This document shows, one piece after another, positions 47,031-56,816 of a stretch of 64,000 nucleotides of DNA. The DNA is from Stenotrophomonas raiganjensis (SeqCode). GTDB lineage: Bacteria; Pseudomonadota; Gammaproteobacteria; Xanthomonadales; Xanthomonadaceae. The first letter of the stretch is position 1. Each line of letters starts with the position of its first letter. The DNA lies in the NCBI RefSeq assembly GCF_030658505.1, contig NZ_JAUTXR010000114.1, forward strand, positions 12,936 to 76,935, in the 5' to 3' direction. The notes under the pieces were generated by a model that was given only the letters and a program-made list of their open reading frames with translations, was not told the origin of the DNA and did not search any database. Both the position numbers and the translations under genes were made by a program.

Positions 47031-47849
47031 TCAGCGCGTGCCGAGCACGCGGTTCAGCAACTGCGCCAGGTTCTCGCCGGCCAGTCGCAGCTGCGCCTCG
47101 GCCAGGGGCCGGTAGCGCTCGGTGTATTCGTCACCGATTTTACGCGTGGCCGGATAAACGCCAGCTTGCATGGAAATGCGGCAGCTGGCCTCGGCCCACG
47201 TCTGCGGGTCGCGCTGCGGGTTGGACTGGCGCGCCAGCTTCGGCGCGCGCTGGCTCTGCAGCAGCGGCAGGTAGCCGGCGTCGTCCAGCTTGCGGGTGTT
47301 GAGCATGCCGCTGTCCCACAGCGAGTGCAGGTTGGTACCGCGATTGCCGAACTGCAGCTGGAAATCATTGCCGCCCTTGTCGTGGGCGTAACCGGCGTGC
47401 ATCGGCTGGTGGATGTCACCGACCAGGTGCACGACGAACTTCAGCGCCTGCAGGCGCTCGCCGTCGGTCAGGCTGCGATCACCCAGGATGGCACTCTGTG
47501 CCTTCAGGGCCTCGACGATGCAGTTGCCGTTCCTGCAGTGCTTCGGCGCTTCGTAATGGCAGTCGTCTTCGGCGATGTTGACGTAGTGCCAGCCGGCCGA
47601 GCGGCGGCCCAGGCCGGGGTCCTTGGCGCGCAGCTGGTCGGCCCACGGCGCGATGCTGGCCAGGGTGGCGTCCGCTTCGGTGGCCAGCAGGCGGTCCACT
47701 TCGGCGCGGGCGGTGGGGTTGAGGCGGGCGTCGGCGACTTCGGCGACAAGGCGGTGGCCTTGTGCGCCCCAGGCATGGGCGGGGGCGGAGACGGACAGCA
47801 GGGCCGGCGCCAGGGCGGCGGCGAGGAAGAGGGCGTGCAGGGCTTTCAT
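47031..47849 (-). CDS. S1/P1-type nuclease, secreted
   Basis: A 272-residue exported zinc nuclease. After a signal peptide (ending SAPAHA) the mature protein begins Trp27-GAQGHR, as required in S1/P1 nucleases where the N-terminal Trp coordinates zinc. Further metal ligands are in PWADQLR, WHYVNIAEDDCHYE, VHLVGDIHQPMHAGYAHDKGGND and NLHSLWDSGML. These enzymes cut single-stranded DNA and RNA and some nucleotides; I recall S1-P1 nucleases of S. maltophilia being characterised. GTG 47855 is an alternative start two codons upstream. It may share a transcript with the MBL hydrolase. Confidence 0.93.
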   Translation of the reverse strand: MKALHALFLAAALAPALLSVSAPAHAWGAQGHRLVAEVADARLNPTARAEVDRLLATEADATLASIAPWADQLRAKDPGLGRRSAGWHYVNIAEDDCHYEAPKHCRNGNCIVEALKAQSAILGDRSLTDGERLQALKFVVHLVGDIHQPMHAGYAHDKGGNDFQLQFGNRGTNLHSLWDSGMLNTRKLDDAGYLPLLQSQRAPKLARQSNPQRDPQTWAEASCRISMQAGVYPATRKIGDEYTERYRPLAEAQLRLAGENLAQLLNRVLGTR

Positions 47850-47987
47850 GCGCACATTCTAGCGGGGTAGGTGGATTGAAGAGCGGCGCGTTCCTGTTCC
47901 GAAGTTGGAGCGCAGCGGGAGGCGCGGCGTGTCCCGGCTCTGCTCCCCGCCTCGCCCCAGCTCCGGAACCGCTTCAGTCCCAGGCAC

Positions 47988-48013
47988 AAAAAAGCCCCGG
48001 CAATCACCGGGGC
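47988..48013 (-). terminator. rho-independent terminator of ompW
   Basis: Read on the minus strand: GCCCCGG-TGATTG-CCGGGGC followed by six T. It begins about 67 nt after the ompW stop. The remaining gap to the nuclease start holds no other clear signal. Confidence 0.85.
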
Positions 48014-48080
48014 AACATGCTGCGAGGGTTTTGCGTATGGCGGGGGAGCGGGGGCGAAGCCCCCGCGCTCAACACACCGC

Positions 48081-48710
48081 TTAGAACTTGAAGACGTACG
48101 AAGCGCCGTAGACCAGCGGATCGATGTTGACCGTGCCGATCTTCTCGCCGTTCAACTTCACCTTGCTGTCGATGTCGATCCAGCGCATGTCCACGCGCAG
48201 TGCGCCCTTCTCGCCGATCGCGAAGTCCACGCCCGCATGCGCGGCCAGGCCCCACGAATCCTGCAGCTTCAGGCGGCTGTCCTTCAGCGCACCGGTGGTG
48301 TCTTCGCTGAAGAAGGTCGTGTAGTTCACGCCCGCACCGATGAACGGCGACACCTTGCCCTTGCTGTTGAAGTGGTACTGCACGGTCACCACCGGCGGCA
48401 GCTGCTTGGTGCTGCCCACGCGGCCCAGGCCATTGATGTTGATGTCGTGCTTGAACGGCAGCGCGGCCAGCACTTCGATGCCCAGGTTGTCGGCGATGAA
48501 GTACTCGCCGGTGATGGTCGGCTTGACGTCGTTGTCGACGTCGACCTTCAGGGTGTGGTTGGCCAGCCAGCCGTTGTTCGACTTCGGGGCCACCTGGTGG
48601 ATACCGGCGGAGAGGGTCCAGTCACCCTTGGACTGGGCCATGGCCGGGGCGGCGGCGAGCGACAGGGCGGCGGCCACGCTGGCCGCGATCAGGGGGGAGG
48701 TCTTGCGCAT
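48081..48710 (-). CDS. ompW: OmpW-family outer-membrane protein
   Basis: A 209-residue, eight-stranded outer-membrane beta-barrel. Signal peptide residues 1-25 (AAALSLAAAPAMAQ). OmpW features: WTLSAGIHQVAPKSNNG at the start, ITGEYFIADNLGIEVLAALPFKHDI, PPVVTVQYHFN...KVSPFIGAGVNYTTFF, and the terminal strand ending YVFKF with the C-terminal Phe needed for barrel insertion. The family carries small hydrophobic molecules out of the lumen laterally. An FNR/ANR-type box lies about 60 nt upstream, consistent with the oxygen control known for ompW in E. coli and oprG in Pseudomonas. Confidence 0.94.
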   Translation of the reverse strand: MRKTSPLIAASVAAALSLAAAPAMAQSKGDWTLSAGIHQVAPKSNNGWLANHTLKVDVDNDVKPTITGEYFIADNLGIEVLAALPFKHDININGLGRVGSTKQLPPVVTVQYHFNSKGKVSPFIGAGVNYTTFFSEDTTGALKDSRLKLQDSWGLAAHAGVDFAIGEKGALRVDMRWIDIDSKVKLNGEKIGTVNIDPLVYGASYVFKF

Positions 48711-48769
48711 GGGGGTGTTCTCGTTGCTGGGTGGATGGCGACAGTCTCGGCCTCACGCCGCGCTAACGC

Positions 48770-48785
48770 TTTGATCCGGATCAAA
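48770..48785. promoter_or_regulatory. FNR/ANR-type box between ompW and gapA
   Basis: TTTGATCCGGATCAAA is a perfect 16-bp palindrome containing TTGAT-N4-ATCAA, the FNR/ANR consensus without a mismatch. Its edge is 60 nt from the ompW start codon and 118 nt from that of gapA; the distance fits ompW best. Confidence 0.72.
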
Positions 48786-48899
48786 TCCTGTCCGCCGACC
48801 TGCTGGCGGCCGTGCCTGGCCCACGGTGGCCAGCCCTGGCCTGCTAGACTTGTGGGCCCTATCCATCCCGCCGCACCCGTCGCGGCTGCAGGAGCTTGA

Positions 48900-49907
<1,008 letters not shown>

Positions 49908-49928
49908 GGCCGGCGAAGATCGCACGCG

Positions 49929-49957
49929 GACCCCGGCCTGGCCGGGGTTCGTCGTTT
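49929..49957 (+). terminator. terminator of gapA
   Basis: GACCCCGGCC-TG-GCCGGGGTTC stem, followed by GTCGTTT. It begins 22 nt after the stop. T-run is broken. Confidence 0.7.
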
Positions 49958-50032
49958 ATGGGGCCAGCCCTGTCGTAGCATGGGCCGGTCGACCGCTGCC
50001 GCTGGGGCGCGGGAACGCAACGGAAGCACGCA

Positions 50033-52711
50033 ATGGAAGCACTGATAGCCCTGGTCGTACTGGTCCTGCTGGCCATCCCGCTGCTGCTGGTGGTGGCACT
50101 GGTGATGATTGCCGGCCTGCGCCGCCGCGTCGCCGCGCTGGAAAGCGCGATGGCCGCCACGCCGGCCACCGTCAGGCCGGCCGCCACCGGGCCCGCGCCT
50201 GAACGGCCTGTGGCCGCACCTGCTGCCAGCGCCGATCCACCGTTCCTGCGCCCGGTCGCCACCGCCGCGCCGCAGCCCCCCCAGCCGCCCCAGCCACCGG
50301 TGCGCGAAGCAATGCCCACCGAGGTGCCTGTCCCCCGTCCTGCGGCGCCACCGCCGGTACCGCCGGCTCCGGTGCAGCCACCGCTGCCGGCCGAACCGGT
50401 GCTGCCGAACGTCTTCGAACGCGGTATCGGCGCAGTCAAGCGCTGGTTCACCGAGGGCAACGTGCCGGTCAAGATCGGCATGCTGGTGCTGCTGGCCGGT
50501 GTCGCCGCGCTGCTGAAGTACGTCAGCGACCAGGGCTGGCTGGCGCTGCCGATCGAACTGCGCCTGGCCGGCGTCACCGTTGGCGCGCTGGGGCTGCTGG
50601 CCTTCGGCTGGCACCAGCGTGAACGCAGGCGCATGTTCGCGCTTGCGCTGCAGGGCGGTGCCATCGGCGTGCTGCTGCTGACCATCTTCGCCGCCTTCAA
50701 GCGCTTCGAGCTGGTCACCCCCGGCTTCGCCTTCGTCAGCTCGATCGCCCTGGTGGCCGGGCTGTGCGTGCTGGCGGTGGTGCAGAATTCACGCACGCTG
50801 GCGGTGCTGGGCATCCTCGCCGGCTTCATGGCGCCGCTGTGGCTGTCCACCGGCAGCGGCAACCACGTGGGGTTGTTCAGCTACTACGCGGTGCTCAACG
50901 CCGGCATCTTCGCCATTGCCTGGTTCCGGCCGTGGCGCGCGCTGAACCTGCTGGGCTTCGCCTTCACCTTCGGTATCGGTACGTTCTGGGGCGTGCTGCA
51001 GTACGCGCCTGACAAGTTCGGCAGCACCGAGCCGTTCCTGCTGCTGTTCTTTGCCTTCTACCTGCTGATCCCGCTGCTGTACGCACGCCGGCAGCCCGCC
51101 GGCCGGCGTGACCTGATCGATGGCAGCCTGGTGTTCGGCACGCCGCTGGTCGCGTTCTCGCTGCAGGCCGGCATGCTGCATGAGCAGCCAATGACGCTGG
51201 CGCTGTGTGCGCTGGGCCTGGCCACGATCTATGCGGTGCTGGCGTGGGCATTGATCAGGCGCGCGTCGTACACGGTGCTGGCGCAGTCGCACGCGGTGCT
51301 GGCGGTGGGCTTCGCCACGCTGGCAGTGCCGCTGGCGCTGTCGGCACGCGCCACCGGTGCCGTGTTCGCGTTGGAAGGTGCAGGCCTGGCATGGCTGGGC
51401 CTGCGCCAGAAGCGCTGGCTGCCGCAGGTGTCGGGTGCGCTGCTGCAGATCGGCGCGGCATTCGCCTTCGTGGCCGGTGGCGATCACTGGCATGAGGACC
51501 TGCGCTTCCTGGTCAATCCGACAGCCATCGGCGCGCTGCTGCTGGCTTTGGCCGGCTTTGCGTCTGCCTGGAGCTACCAGCGCAGGCCGCGCCATGAGGT
51601 CGCACTGGTCTACTACCTGTGGGGCCTGCTGTGGTGGCTGGGTGGCCTGGTGCATGAGATCACCCGTTTCTTCCCGTACCGCACCGAAGTGGATGCACTG
51701 CTGGTGCTCGCTGCGGTCACCGCATGGCTGGCCGCCGAAGTACAGCGGCGCCAGCCGGCGCGTGCGCTGGGCGTGACCGCGCTGGCGATGCTGGCGCTGG
51801 GTTTCCCGTTGGCGCTGTTGCAGAGCGACGCGCACCACCAGCCGTTCGCGGGCTATGGTGCATTGGCCTGGGCGGTGTTCGCGGTGCTCGGGGTACGTAC
51901 GCTGCTGTGCCTGCGCCAGGGGGGAGACACCGTGGCGCGCATCGCGCAGTTCCTGTGGTGGCTGCTGTGGCCATCATTGATTTCGTTGCTGGCCCTGTGG
52001 GGCGGTGGCGAGGCCGGTCTGGCGCAGGGCTGGACCACGTTGCTGGTCACCTTGCCGTGGCTGCTGATGGCGGCGCTGTCGCTGTGGCGCTGGAATGCAC
52101 TGCGTTGGCCGCTGGGTGCAGCGTTCGACAGTGTGCGCCAGCCGCTGCAGTGCGTGCTGTTCGGTCTGCTGTCGATCGGCTGGCTGTCCGGCCAGTTGCT
52201 GCCGGGCGATGCCGCGCCGTTGCTGTGGTTGCCGGTGCTGAATCCGGCCGAGATCGGACAGTGGCTGAGCCTGCTGCTGCTGGCGCGCTGGCTGTACAGC
52301 GACCAGGCGCCGCAGGCACTGCTGGGTATCCGCATGCCGCTGCTGTCACTGGCAACGTTCGTCGCATTGACCAGCGTGGTGCTGCATGGCGTGCATCAGT
52401 GGGGCGGCCTGTCGTGGAACGCATCGATGATGCGCTTCAGCCTGGCGCAGACCAGCCTGACCGTGCTGTGGAGCGTGCTTGGCGTGATTGCCTGGGTATG
52501 GGGCTCGCGCCGCGGCCAGCGCGTGTTGTGGATGGTCGGTGCCGTGCTGATGGGCGTGGTGCTGGCCAAGCTGGTCATCGTCGATCGCCAGCACCTGGGC
52601 AACCTGCTGGGCATCGCATCGTTCATCGCCTACGGCCTGCTGTGCACGGTCGTGGGTTATCTGGCACCGGCACCGCCGAGCGCGGCGCCGTCCGTGGAGG
52701 AAAAACAATGA
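50033..52711 (+). CDS. DUF2339 polytopic membrane protein
   Basis: An 892-residue inner-membrane protein. After a first hydrophobic segment (about 3-25) comes a Pro/Ala-rich linker (about 45-120), then the conserved DUF2339 entry motif RWFTEGNVPVKIGMLVLLAGVAALLKY and about twenty predicted membrane spans to the C-terminus. DUF2339 proteins are widespread in proteobacteria; their function is unknown. It overlaps the next gene by 4 nt (ATGA), and this DUF2339-DUF3999 pairing is recurrent, which points to a joint envelope function. Confidence 0.9.
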   Translation: MEALIALVVLVLLAIPLLLVVALVMIAGLRRRVAALESAMAATPATVRPAATGPAPERPVAAPAASADPPFLRPVATAAPQPPQPPQPPVREAMPTEVPVPRPAAPPPVPPAPVQPPLPAEPVLPNVFERGIGAVKRWFTEGNVPVKIGMLVLLAGVAALLKYVSDQGWLALPIELRLAGVTVGALGLLAFGWHQRERRRMFALALQGGAIGVLLLTIFAAFKRFELVTPGFAFVSSIALVAGLCVLAVVQNSRTLAVLGILAGFMAPLWLSTGSGNHVGLFSYYAVLNAGIFAIAWFRPWRALNLLGFAFTFGIGTFWGVLQYAPDKFGSTEPFLLLFFAFYLLIPLLYARRQPAGRRDLIDGSLVFGTPLVAFSLQAGMLHEQPMTLALCALGLATIYAVLAWALIRRASYTVLAQSHAVLAVGFATLAVPLALSARATGAVFALEGAGLAWLGLRQKRWLPQVSGALLQIGAAFAFVAGGDHWHEDLRFLVNPTAIGALLLALAGFASAWSYQRRPRHEVALVYYLWGLLWWLGGLVHEITRFFPYRTEVDALLVLAAVTAWLAAEVQRRQPARALGVTALAMLALGFPLALLQSDAHHQPFAGYGALAWAVFAVLGVRTLLCLRQGGDTVARIAQFLWWLLWPSLISLLALWGGGEAGLAQGWTTLLVTLPWLLMAALSLWRWNALRWPLGAAFDSVRQPLQCVLFGLLSIGWLSGQLLPGDAAPLLWLPVLNPAEIGQWLSLLLLARWLYSDQAPQALLGIRMPLLSLATFVALTSVVLHGVHQWGGLSWNASMMRFSLAQTSLTVLWSVLGVIAWVWGSRRGQRVLWMVGAVLMGVVLAKLVIVDRQHLGNLLGIASFIAYGLLCTVVGYLAPAPPSAAPSVEEKQ

Positions 52712-54084
52712 GGAAGTGGAGCAGGGCGCTGCTGCCGGCGATGCTCGGCATGCTGGCCGCCGTCGCGGTGCAGGCCGCCGATTACCGCACGCAGTACGCT
52801 GAACAGTGGCCGCTGACGCTGTCCAGCGCCCAGTCCGGTGCGTACCGGGTTGTTCTGGAGCCGGCGATCTATCGCCGTGCCGGTACTGCGGACCTGAGCG
52901 ATCTGCAGGTGTTCAACGCCGCTGGCCAGTCGCTGCCATCGGCGCTGCTGGCGCCGGACCAGCCACTGGCGCAGCCGCCGGTGCAGCGTGAACTGCCGTG
53001 GTTCGCGCTGCCACCGCTGGCAGAAGCGCAGCGCAACGACCTGCAGTTGCTGACCGAGCGCGATACCGATGGCCGCGTGCGTCGCGTCGAGGCGCGCGTA
53101 CGGGGAGGTGCGGTCGCAGGCGGGCAGGGCGGCTGGCTGATCGATGCCAGCGTGATCGGGCAGCAGCCGTTGGCCGCCCTGGTGCTGGATTGGGCCGACA
53201 ACGGGCAACCACTGCAGGCGCAGGTACAGCTGGATGCCAGCGACGATCTGCAGCACTGGCGCGAAGTGGGGCGTGACATTCCGCTGGTGGACCTGCAGCG
53301 TGCCGGCAAGCGCCTGCTGCAGCGCCGCCTGCAGGTGAATGGCGAGGCACGCTACCTGCGTGTGCTGGCACAGAGCGATGCGCAGCTGCCGACGCTGCGC
53401 AGCGTGCTGGCCGAACTGCCGCCGGCACCGGCCACGCTGCCGTGGGAATGGCTGTCGCTGGAGCCGGTCTCGAAGGGCAAGGGCGAATACACCTTCGAGC
53501 TGGATGGCCGTTTCCCGGTGGCGCGCGCGGATGTGGCCAGCACCGACAACAGCCTGGTGCAGTGGACGTTGTTCAGCCGCGATGACACGAGTGCCGAGTG
53601 GCAGCGCCGCAGCGCGCCGTGGATTGCCTACCAGCTGCAGCAGGGCGCGCAGGGGCAACGCCAGCAATCAGCGGCGCAGCCGCTGGGGGGCGTGCATCGT
53701 GACCGCTACTGGAAGCTGGTGGCGAATCCAGCAGAAACCGCGACCGCACCGACGCTGCGCCTTGGATACCAGCCGGAAGTGTTGGTGTTCCTGAGCCAGG
53801 GGGCGGCGCCCTACGCGTTGGCGGTGGGCAGCTCGACCGCGCGCCGGATGGAAGCGCCGATCGGGGTGCTGATCGAGGAACTGCGACAGCGCAACGACCC
53901 GTCGTGGCAGCCGACGCTGGCGCGCCTGGAAGGCAGCCCGGAGCCGCTGGCCGGCGACGCGGCGCTGAAGGCCCAGCACGATTGGAAGTCGTGGTTGCTG
54001 TGGGCATTGCTGGGGCTGGGTGTGCTGGTTGTTGGCGGCCTGGCGGTCAGTCTGCTTCGGCAGAAGCCTGCGCCTTCGGCGTAG
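52708..54084 (+). CDS. DUF3999 exported protein
   Basis: A 458-residue protein: signal peptide about residues 1-24 (LPAMLGMLAAVAVQAADY), a periplasmic beta-rich body (YRVVLEPAIYRRAGTADLSDLQVFNAAGQSLPSAL is the DUF3999 start, shown by AGTADLSDLQVFN), and one C-terminal membrane span (about 430-450, LLWALLGLGVLVVGGLAVSLL). It may cooperate with the DUF2339 protein encoded just upstream (ATGA overlap). The frame stays open far upstream inside the DUF2339 gene, but the ATG at 52708 with AGGAAAAACA gives the signal peptide. Function unknown. Confidence 0.88.
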   Translation: MRKWSRALLPAMLGMLAAVAVQAADYRTQYAEQWPLTLSSAQSGAYRVVLEPAIYRRAGTADLSDLQVFNAAGQSLPSALLAPDQPLAQPPVQRELPWFALPPLAEAQRNDLQLLTERDTDGRVRRVEARVRGGAVAGGQGGWLIDASVIGQQPLAALVLDWADNGQPLQAQVQLDASDDLQHWREVGRDIPLVDLQRAGKRLLQRRLQVNGEARYLRVLAQSDAQLPTLRSVLAELPPAPATLPWEWLSLEPVSKGKGEYTFELDGRFPVARADVASTDNSLVQWTLFSRDDTSAEWQRRSAPWIAYQLQQGAQGQRQQSAAQPLGGVHRDRYWKLVANPAETATAPTLRLGYQPEVLVFLSQGAAPYALAVGSSTARRMEAPIGVLIEELRQRNDPSWQPTLARLEGSPEPLAGDAALKAQHDWKSWLLWALLGLGVLVVGGLAVSLLRQKPAPSA

Positions 54085-54145
54085 CTTTCGGCGAACGGCG
54101 CAGCCCCTCGTGGGTGGGGGGGCGTGCAAAGCAAAAGCCGCGCTT

Positions 54146-54250
54146 GGCCGGGCGGGGGGGGGGGCGCGGGGGACGCCGCAAGTACGTCCTTGTAGGCTTG
54201 GCAGCCGCATCCATGCGGCTGACACCCCCGCGAACCCACCCCGCCCGGCC
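54146..54250. repeat. composite inverted-repeat element, copy A
   Basis: Outer arms at 54146-54172 (GGCCGGGC, a run of 11 G at 54154-54164, CGCGGGGG) and 54225-54250 (CCCCCGCG...CCGCCCGGCC) flank a central hairpin, CAGCCGCAT-CC-ATGCGGCTG at 54202-54221. Between the left arm and hairpin: GACGCCGCAAGTACGTCCTTG. Copies B and C share this plan. Upstream, 54127-54138 has a GCAAAGCAAAAGCCG stretch like that beside copy C. Confidence 0.75.
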
Positions 54251-54313
54251 TCTGACAATTTCCGGTTGCGTCCACCCACGGAAGAGAAATAAGAAGAGCA
54301 AGAGCAAAGCAGC

Positions 54314-54347
54314 TTCGCTGGGCGCTTCTTTTCGCTGGGCGCTTCTT
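54314..54347. repeat. exact 17-bp tandem duplication
   Basis: TTCGCTGGGCGCTTCTT occurs twice head to tail, directly before the SMAG dimer. A small purine-rich GAAGAG/AGAGCAA stretch precedes it. Confidence 0.7.
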
Positions 54348-54411
54348 GTAGAGCCGAGCCCACGCTCGGCTGCTCTCCGCGAAATCTCCAGCCGAGCATG
54401 GGCTCGGCTAC
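54348..54411. repeat. SMAG-type repeat dimer
   Basis: GTAG-AGCCGAGC-CCA-CGCTCGGCT and an inverted second copy GCCGAGC-ATG-GGCTCGGC-TAC, about 20 nt apart. Same GCCGAGC subtype as at 1593-1660 and 2164-2187. Confidence 0.8.
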
Positions 54412-54428
54412 AGAACAGCGGAGCCCTC

Positions 54429-54469
54429 GGGGTCAGATCCGTTTTCCGCAGGAAAACGGATCTGACCCC
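54429..54469. repeat. GGGTC-ended palindrome, copy 2 (perfect)
   Basis: Left arm GGGGTCAGATCCGTTTTCC, spacer GCA, right arm GGAAAACGGATCTGACCCC: 19 pairs without mismatch. Followed by TTCTTTCTCC. Shares its ends and core with copies at 31110-31149 and 61621-61660 while the middle of the stem differs. Confidence 0.8.
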
Positions 54470-54536
54470 TTCTTTCTCCATCCGACATCAGAAACCGCTC
54501 TTGCCTTTGCCATCCGCTCCGTCACATGAACCTGTC

Positions 54537-54645
54537 GGGGCCGGGGCGGTGTGGGTTGGCAGGGGTGTCAGCCGCATGGATGCGGCTGCCAAGCCTCCAG
54601 GGACGGATTCACGGCGTCCCCTGCCAGCCCACACCACCCCGGCCC
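54537..54645. repeat. composite inverted-repeat element, copy B (inverted relative to A)
   Basis: Outer arms GGGGCCGGGGCGGTGTGGG... (54537-54565) and ...CCCACACCACCCCGGCCC (54618-54645), about 26 of 28 pairing; central hairpin CAGCCGCAT-GG-ATGCGGCTG at 54569-54588; inner text CCAAGCCTCCAGGGACGG matches the complement of copy A. Next to it, 54686-54709 has four GTTGCA-type hexamers. It ends 165 nt before the pgk start; a possible -10 of pgk (TACAAT, 54755-54760) lies between. Confidence 0.8.
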
Positions 54646-54809
54646 AGCCCCAGCATCCCGAAGCGCCAGCGCTTTGGCTCTGGCTGTTGCAGTTGCAGTT
54701 GCAGTTGCGCCTCTGCCTGCCGCAGGCATCGGCCCTCCCACCACCCGCACCCGATACAATGTCCGTCTGCCGTACCCCGGCATCCCGTCCCTGAGCCAAA
54801 GAGTTGCCC

Positions 54810-55985
54810 ATGTCCATCGTCCGCATGACCGACCTCGACCTCTCCGGCAAGCGCGTGCTGATCCGCCAGGATCTGAACGTGCCGATCGAGAATGGCCGCA
54901 TCACCTCCGAACAGCGCATCACCGCTTCGCTGCCGACGCTCAAGCGCGCGCTGGAGCAGGGCGCGGCGGTGATGGTCACCTCGCACCTGGGGCGTCCGAA
55001 GGAAGGCGTGTGGAGCGAGGCTGATTCGCTGGCGCCGGTGGCCCAGCGCCTGTCCGAACTGCTCGGCCGCGAGGTTCCGCTGGTGCGTGACTGGGTCGAC
55101 GGTGTCGACGTGCAGCCGGGCCAGCTGGTGCTGCTGGAAAACTGCCGCATGAATGTCGGCGAGGGCAAGGACGACGAAGCCCTGTCGAAGAAGTACGCGG
55201 CACTGTGCGACGTGTTCGTGATGGATGCCTTCGGTACCGCGCACCGTGCGCAGGCCTCGACCCATGGCGTCATCCGCTTCGCCCCGGTCGCCGCCGGTGG
55301 CCCGCTGCTGATGGCTGAACTGGACGCGCTGGCACAGGCGCTGGACGCACCGGCCAAGCCGCTGCTGGCCATCGTCGCTGGCAGCAAGGTCAGCACCAAG
55401 CTGGAACTGCTGGCCAACCTGGTCGGCAAGGTCGATCAGCTGATCGTCGGTGGCGGCATCGCCAACACCTTCATCGCCGCCGCCGGCTACAACGTTGGCA
55501 AGTCGCTGTATGAGCCGGACCTGCTGGATACCGCGAAGAAGATCGTGGCCGATGCCAAGGCACGCGGTGCCGACATTCCGCTGCCGGTCGACGTTGTCAC
55601 CGCCAAGCAGTTCATGCCCGATGCCGTCGCCGAAGTGAAGGCGGTCGACGCCGTTGCCGAAGACGATCTGATCCTGGACATCGGCCCGCAGACCGCCGCG
55701 CAGTATGCGCAGCTGATCGAGAAGGCCGGCACCGTGGTCTGGAACGGCCCGGTCGGCGTGTTCGAGTTCGAGGCCTTCAGCAAGGGCACCGAAGCACTGG
55801 CCCGCGCCATCGCCAGCTCGAAGGCATTCTCCATCGCCGGTGGCGGTGACACCCTGGCCGCAGTCGACAAGTTCGATATCGCCAAGCAGGTCAGCTATAT
55901 CTCCACCGGCGGCGGTGCGTTCCTGGAGTTCCTGGAAGGCAAGACCCTGCCGGCGGTGGCGGCCCTCGACGCGCGCGGCGCATGA
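54810..55985 (+). CDS. pgk: phosphoglycerate kinase
   Basis: A 391-residue monomeric glycolytic kinase transferring the acyl phosphate of 1,3-bisphosphoglycerate to ADP. N-terminal substrate motif [19 protein letters not shown], then [37 protein letters not shown], and the nucleotide site [17 protein letters not shown] and [11 protein letters not shown] (GGGDT). ATG 54810 follows GAGTTGCCC; a TTG two codons upstream is in frame but unlikely. Its stop overlaps the next gene by 4 nt. Confidence 0.97.
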   Translation: MSIVRMTDLDLSGKRVLIRQDLNVPIENGRITSEQRITASLPTLKRALEQGAAVMVTSHLGRPKEGVWSEADSLAPVAQRLSELLGREVPLVRDWVDGVDVQPGQLVLLENCRMNVGEGKDDEALSKKYAALCDVFVMDAFGTAHRAQASTHGVIRFAPVAAGGPLLMAELDALAQALDAPAKPLLAIVAGSKVSTKLELLANLVGKVDQLIVGGGIANTFIAAAGYNVGKSLYEPDLLDTAKKIVADAKARGADIPLPVDVVTAKQFMPDAVAEVKAVDAVAEDDLILDIGPQTAAQYAQLIEKAGTVVWNGPVGVFEFEAFSKGTEALARAIASSKAFSIAGGGDTLAAVDKFDIAKQVSYISTGGGAFLEFLEGKTLPAVAALDARGA

Positions 55986-56635
55986 ACGCCGATCCGCGCA
56001 GGGATGTGCTGTTTTTCGACCTCGACGGCACGCTGATCGATTCGCAGGTGGGCATCACCGCCTGCATTGCCTACGCGCTGCAGAAGATGGACCATCCGGT
56101 ACCAGCGCAGGAAACGCTGCTGGGCTGGATCGGCCCCTCGCTGCGCACCACCTTCGCGCCGCTGTTCGGTGAACCGGCGCGTGTGGAGCAGGCGGTGGGT
56201 TACTACCGTGAACGCTTCGACGCCGAAGGCTGGCGCGAGCACACGGTGTACCCGCAGGTGGAGGACACCTTGCGTACCCTGCATGGTCGTGGCCACCGCC
56301 TGGCGGTGGTCACTGCGAAGAACGAACCGCATGCGCGCCGCATCCTGGCGCACCTGCCATTCGGTGGGTTGTTCGAGGAGATCGTTGGTTCGACCCTGGA
56401 CGGCTCGCGCAGCCACAAGCCGGAACTGGTCGGCGAGGCACTGCGTCGGCTGCAGGTGCAGCCCGCGCAGTGCTGGATGATCGGCGACCGCCGCATGGAC
56501 ATCGAAGGCGCACGCCACCACGGCCTGCGCAGTGTCGGTGTGCTGTGGGGGTTTGGGGGTGAAGCCGAACTCACCGAAGCCGGTGCGGGCCAGCTGGCAC
56601 GTGAGCCGGCACAGCTGACGACGCTGCTGGCCTGA
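55982..56635 (+). CDS. HAD-family hydrolase, phosphoglycolate phosphatase-like
   Basis: A 217-residue HAD-superfamily phosphatase. Motif I is [14 protein letters not shown] (nucleophile Asp, acid/base Asp), motif II is VVTAKN where a Thr follows the strand, motif III Lys in [11 protein letters not shown], and motif [12 protein letters not shown]. The alpha-helical cap sits between motifs I and II. Similar to Gph/PgmB-type enzymes that remove phosphate from phosphoglycolate or sugar phosphates; the substrate is not predictable. Overlap with pgk (ATGA) indicates coupled translation, so it may remove a damaged or side-product phosphate of glycolysis. Confidence 0.9.
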   Translation: MNADPRRDVLFFDLDGTLIDSQVGITACIAYALQKMDHPVPAQETLLGWIGPSLRTTFAPLFGEPARVEQAVGYYRERFDAEGWREHTVYPQVEDTLRTLHGRGHRLAVVTAKNEPHARRILAHLPFGGLFEEIVGSTLDGSRSHKPELVGEALRRLQVQPAQCWMIGDRRMDIEGARHHGLRSVGVLWGFGGEAELTEAGAGQLAREPAQLTTLLA

Positions 56636-56649
56636 TGCAGCTTTGATCG

Positions 56650-56676
56650 GTAGCGCCGGGCCATGCCCGGCGCTAC
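56650..56676. repeat. SMAG-type palindrome (GCGCCGGGC stem)
   Basis: GTAGCGCCGGGC-CAT-GCCCGGCGCTAC: 12 perfect pairs including both GTAG and CTAC ends. It lies 15 nt after the HAD gene and may protect or end the pgk transcript; no T-run. Confidence 0.8.
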
Positions 56677-56747
56677 CGGGTTCCCTGCGCCAGCGTATGT
56701 CCGGACGATGTCCGTTCCATGACCCGCGAAGTCAGGCAGCACAAGGC

Positions 56748-56761
56748 TGTAACCGTATACA
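56748..56761. promoter_or_regulatory. weak LacI-family-like palindrome upstream of pyk
   Basis: TGTAACCGTATACA keeps the central CG and the TGTA/TACA ends of LacI/GalR-type operators (TGNAANCGNTTNCA) with one departure at position 10. It is 55 nt before the pyk start codon. Weaker than the site before fba. Confidence 0.35.
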
Positions 56762-56816
56762 TGCGGCGTGAAGGATGTGCTAATTTCCGTTCTTTATCGG
56801 GAGAGGCCCATTCACC

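Noticed and set aside
48770..48785. The ompW-gapA palindrome as a CRP/Clp site
   Set aside because: CRP-type sites read TGTGA-N6-TCACA; this one is TTGAT-N4-ATCAA, the FNR/ANR form.
51724..52707. In-frame upstream extension of the DUF3999 gene
   Set aside because: It lies wholly within the DUF2339 gene in another frame and is Ala/Arg/Gly-rich; the ATG at 52708 gives a proper signal peptide and an ATGA overlap.
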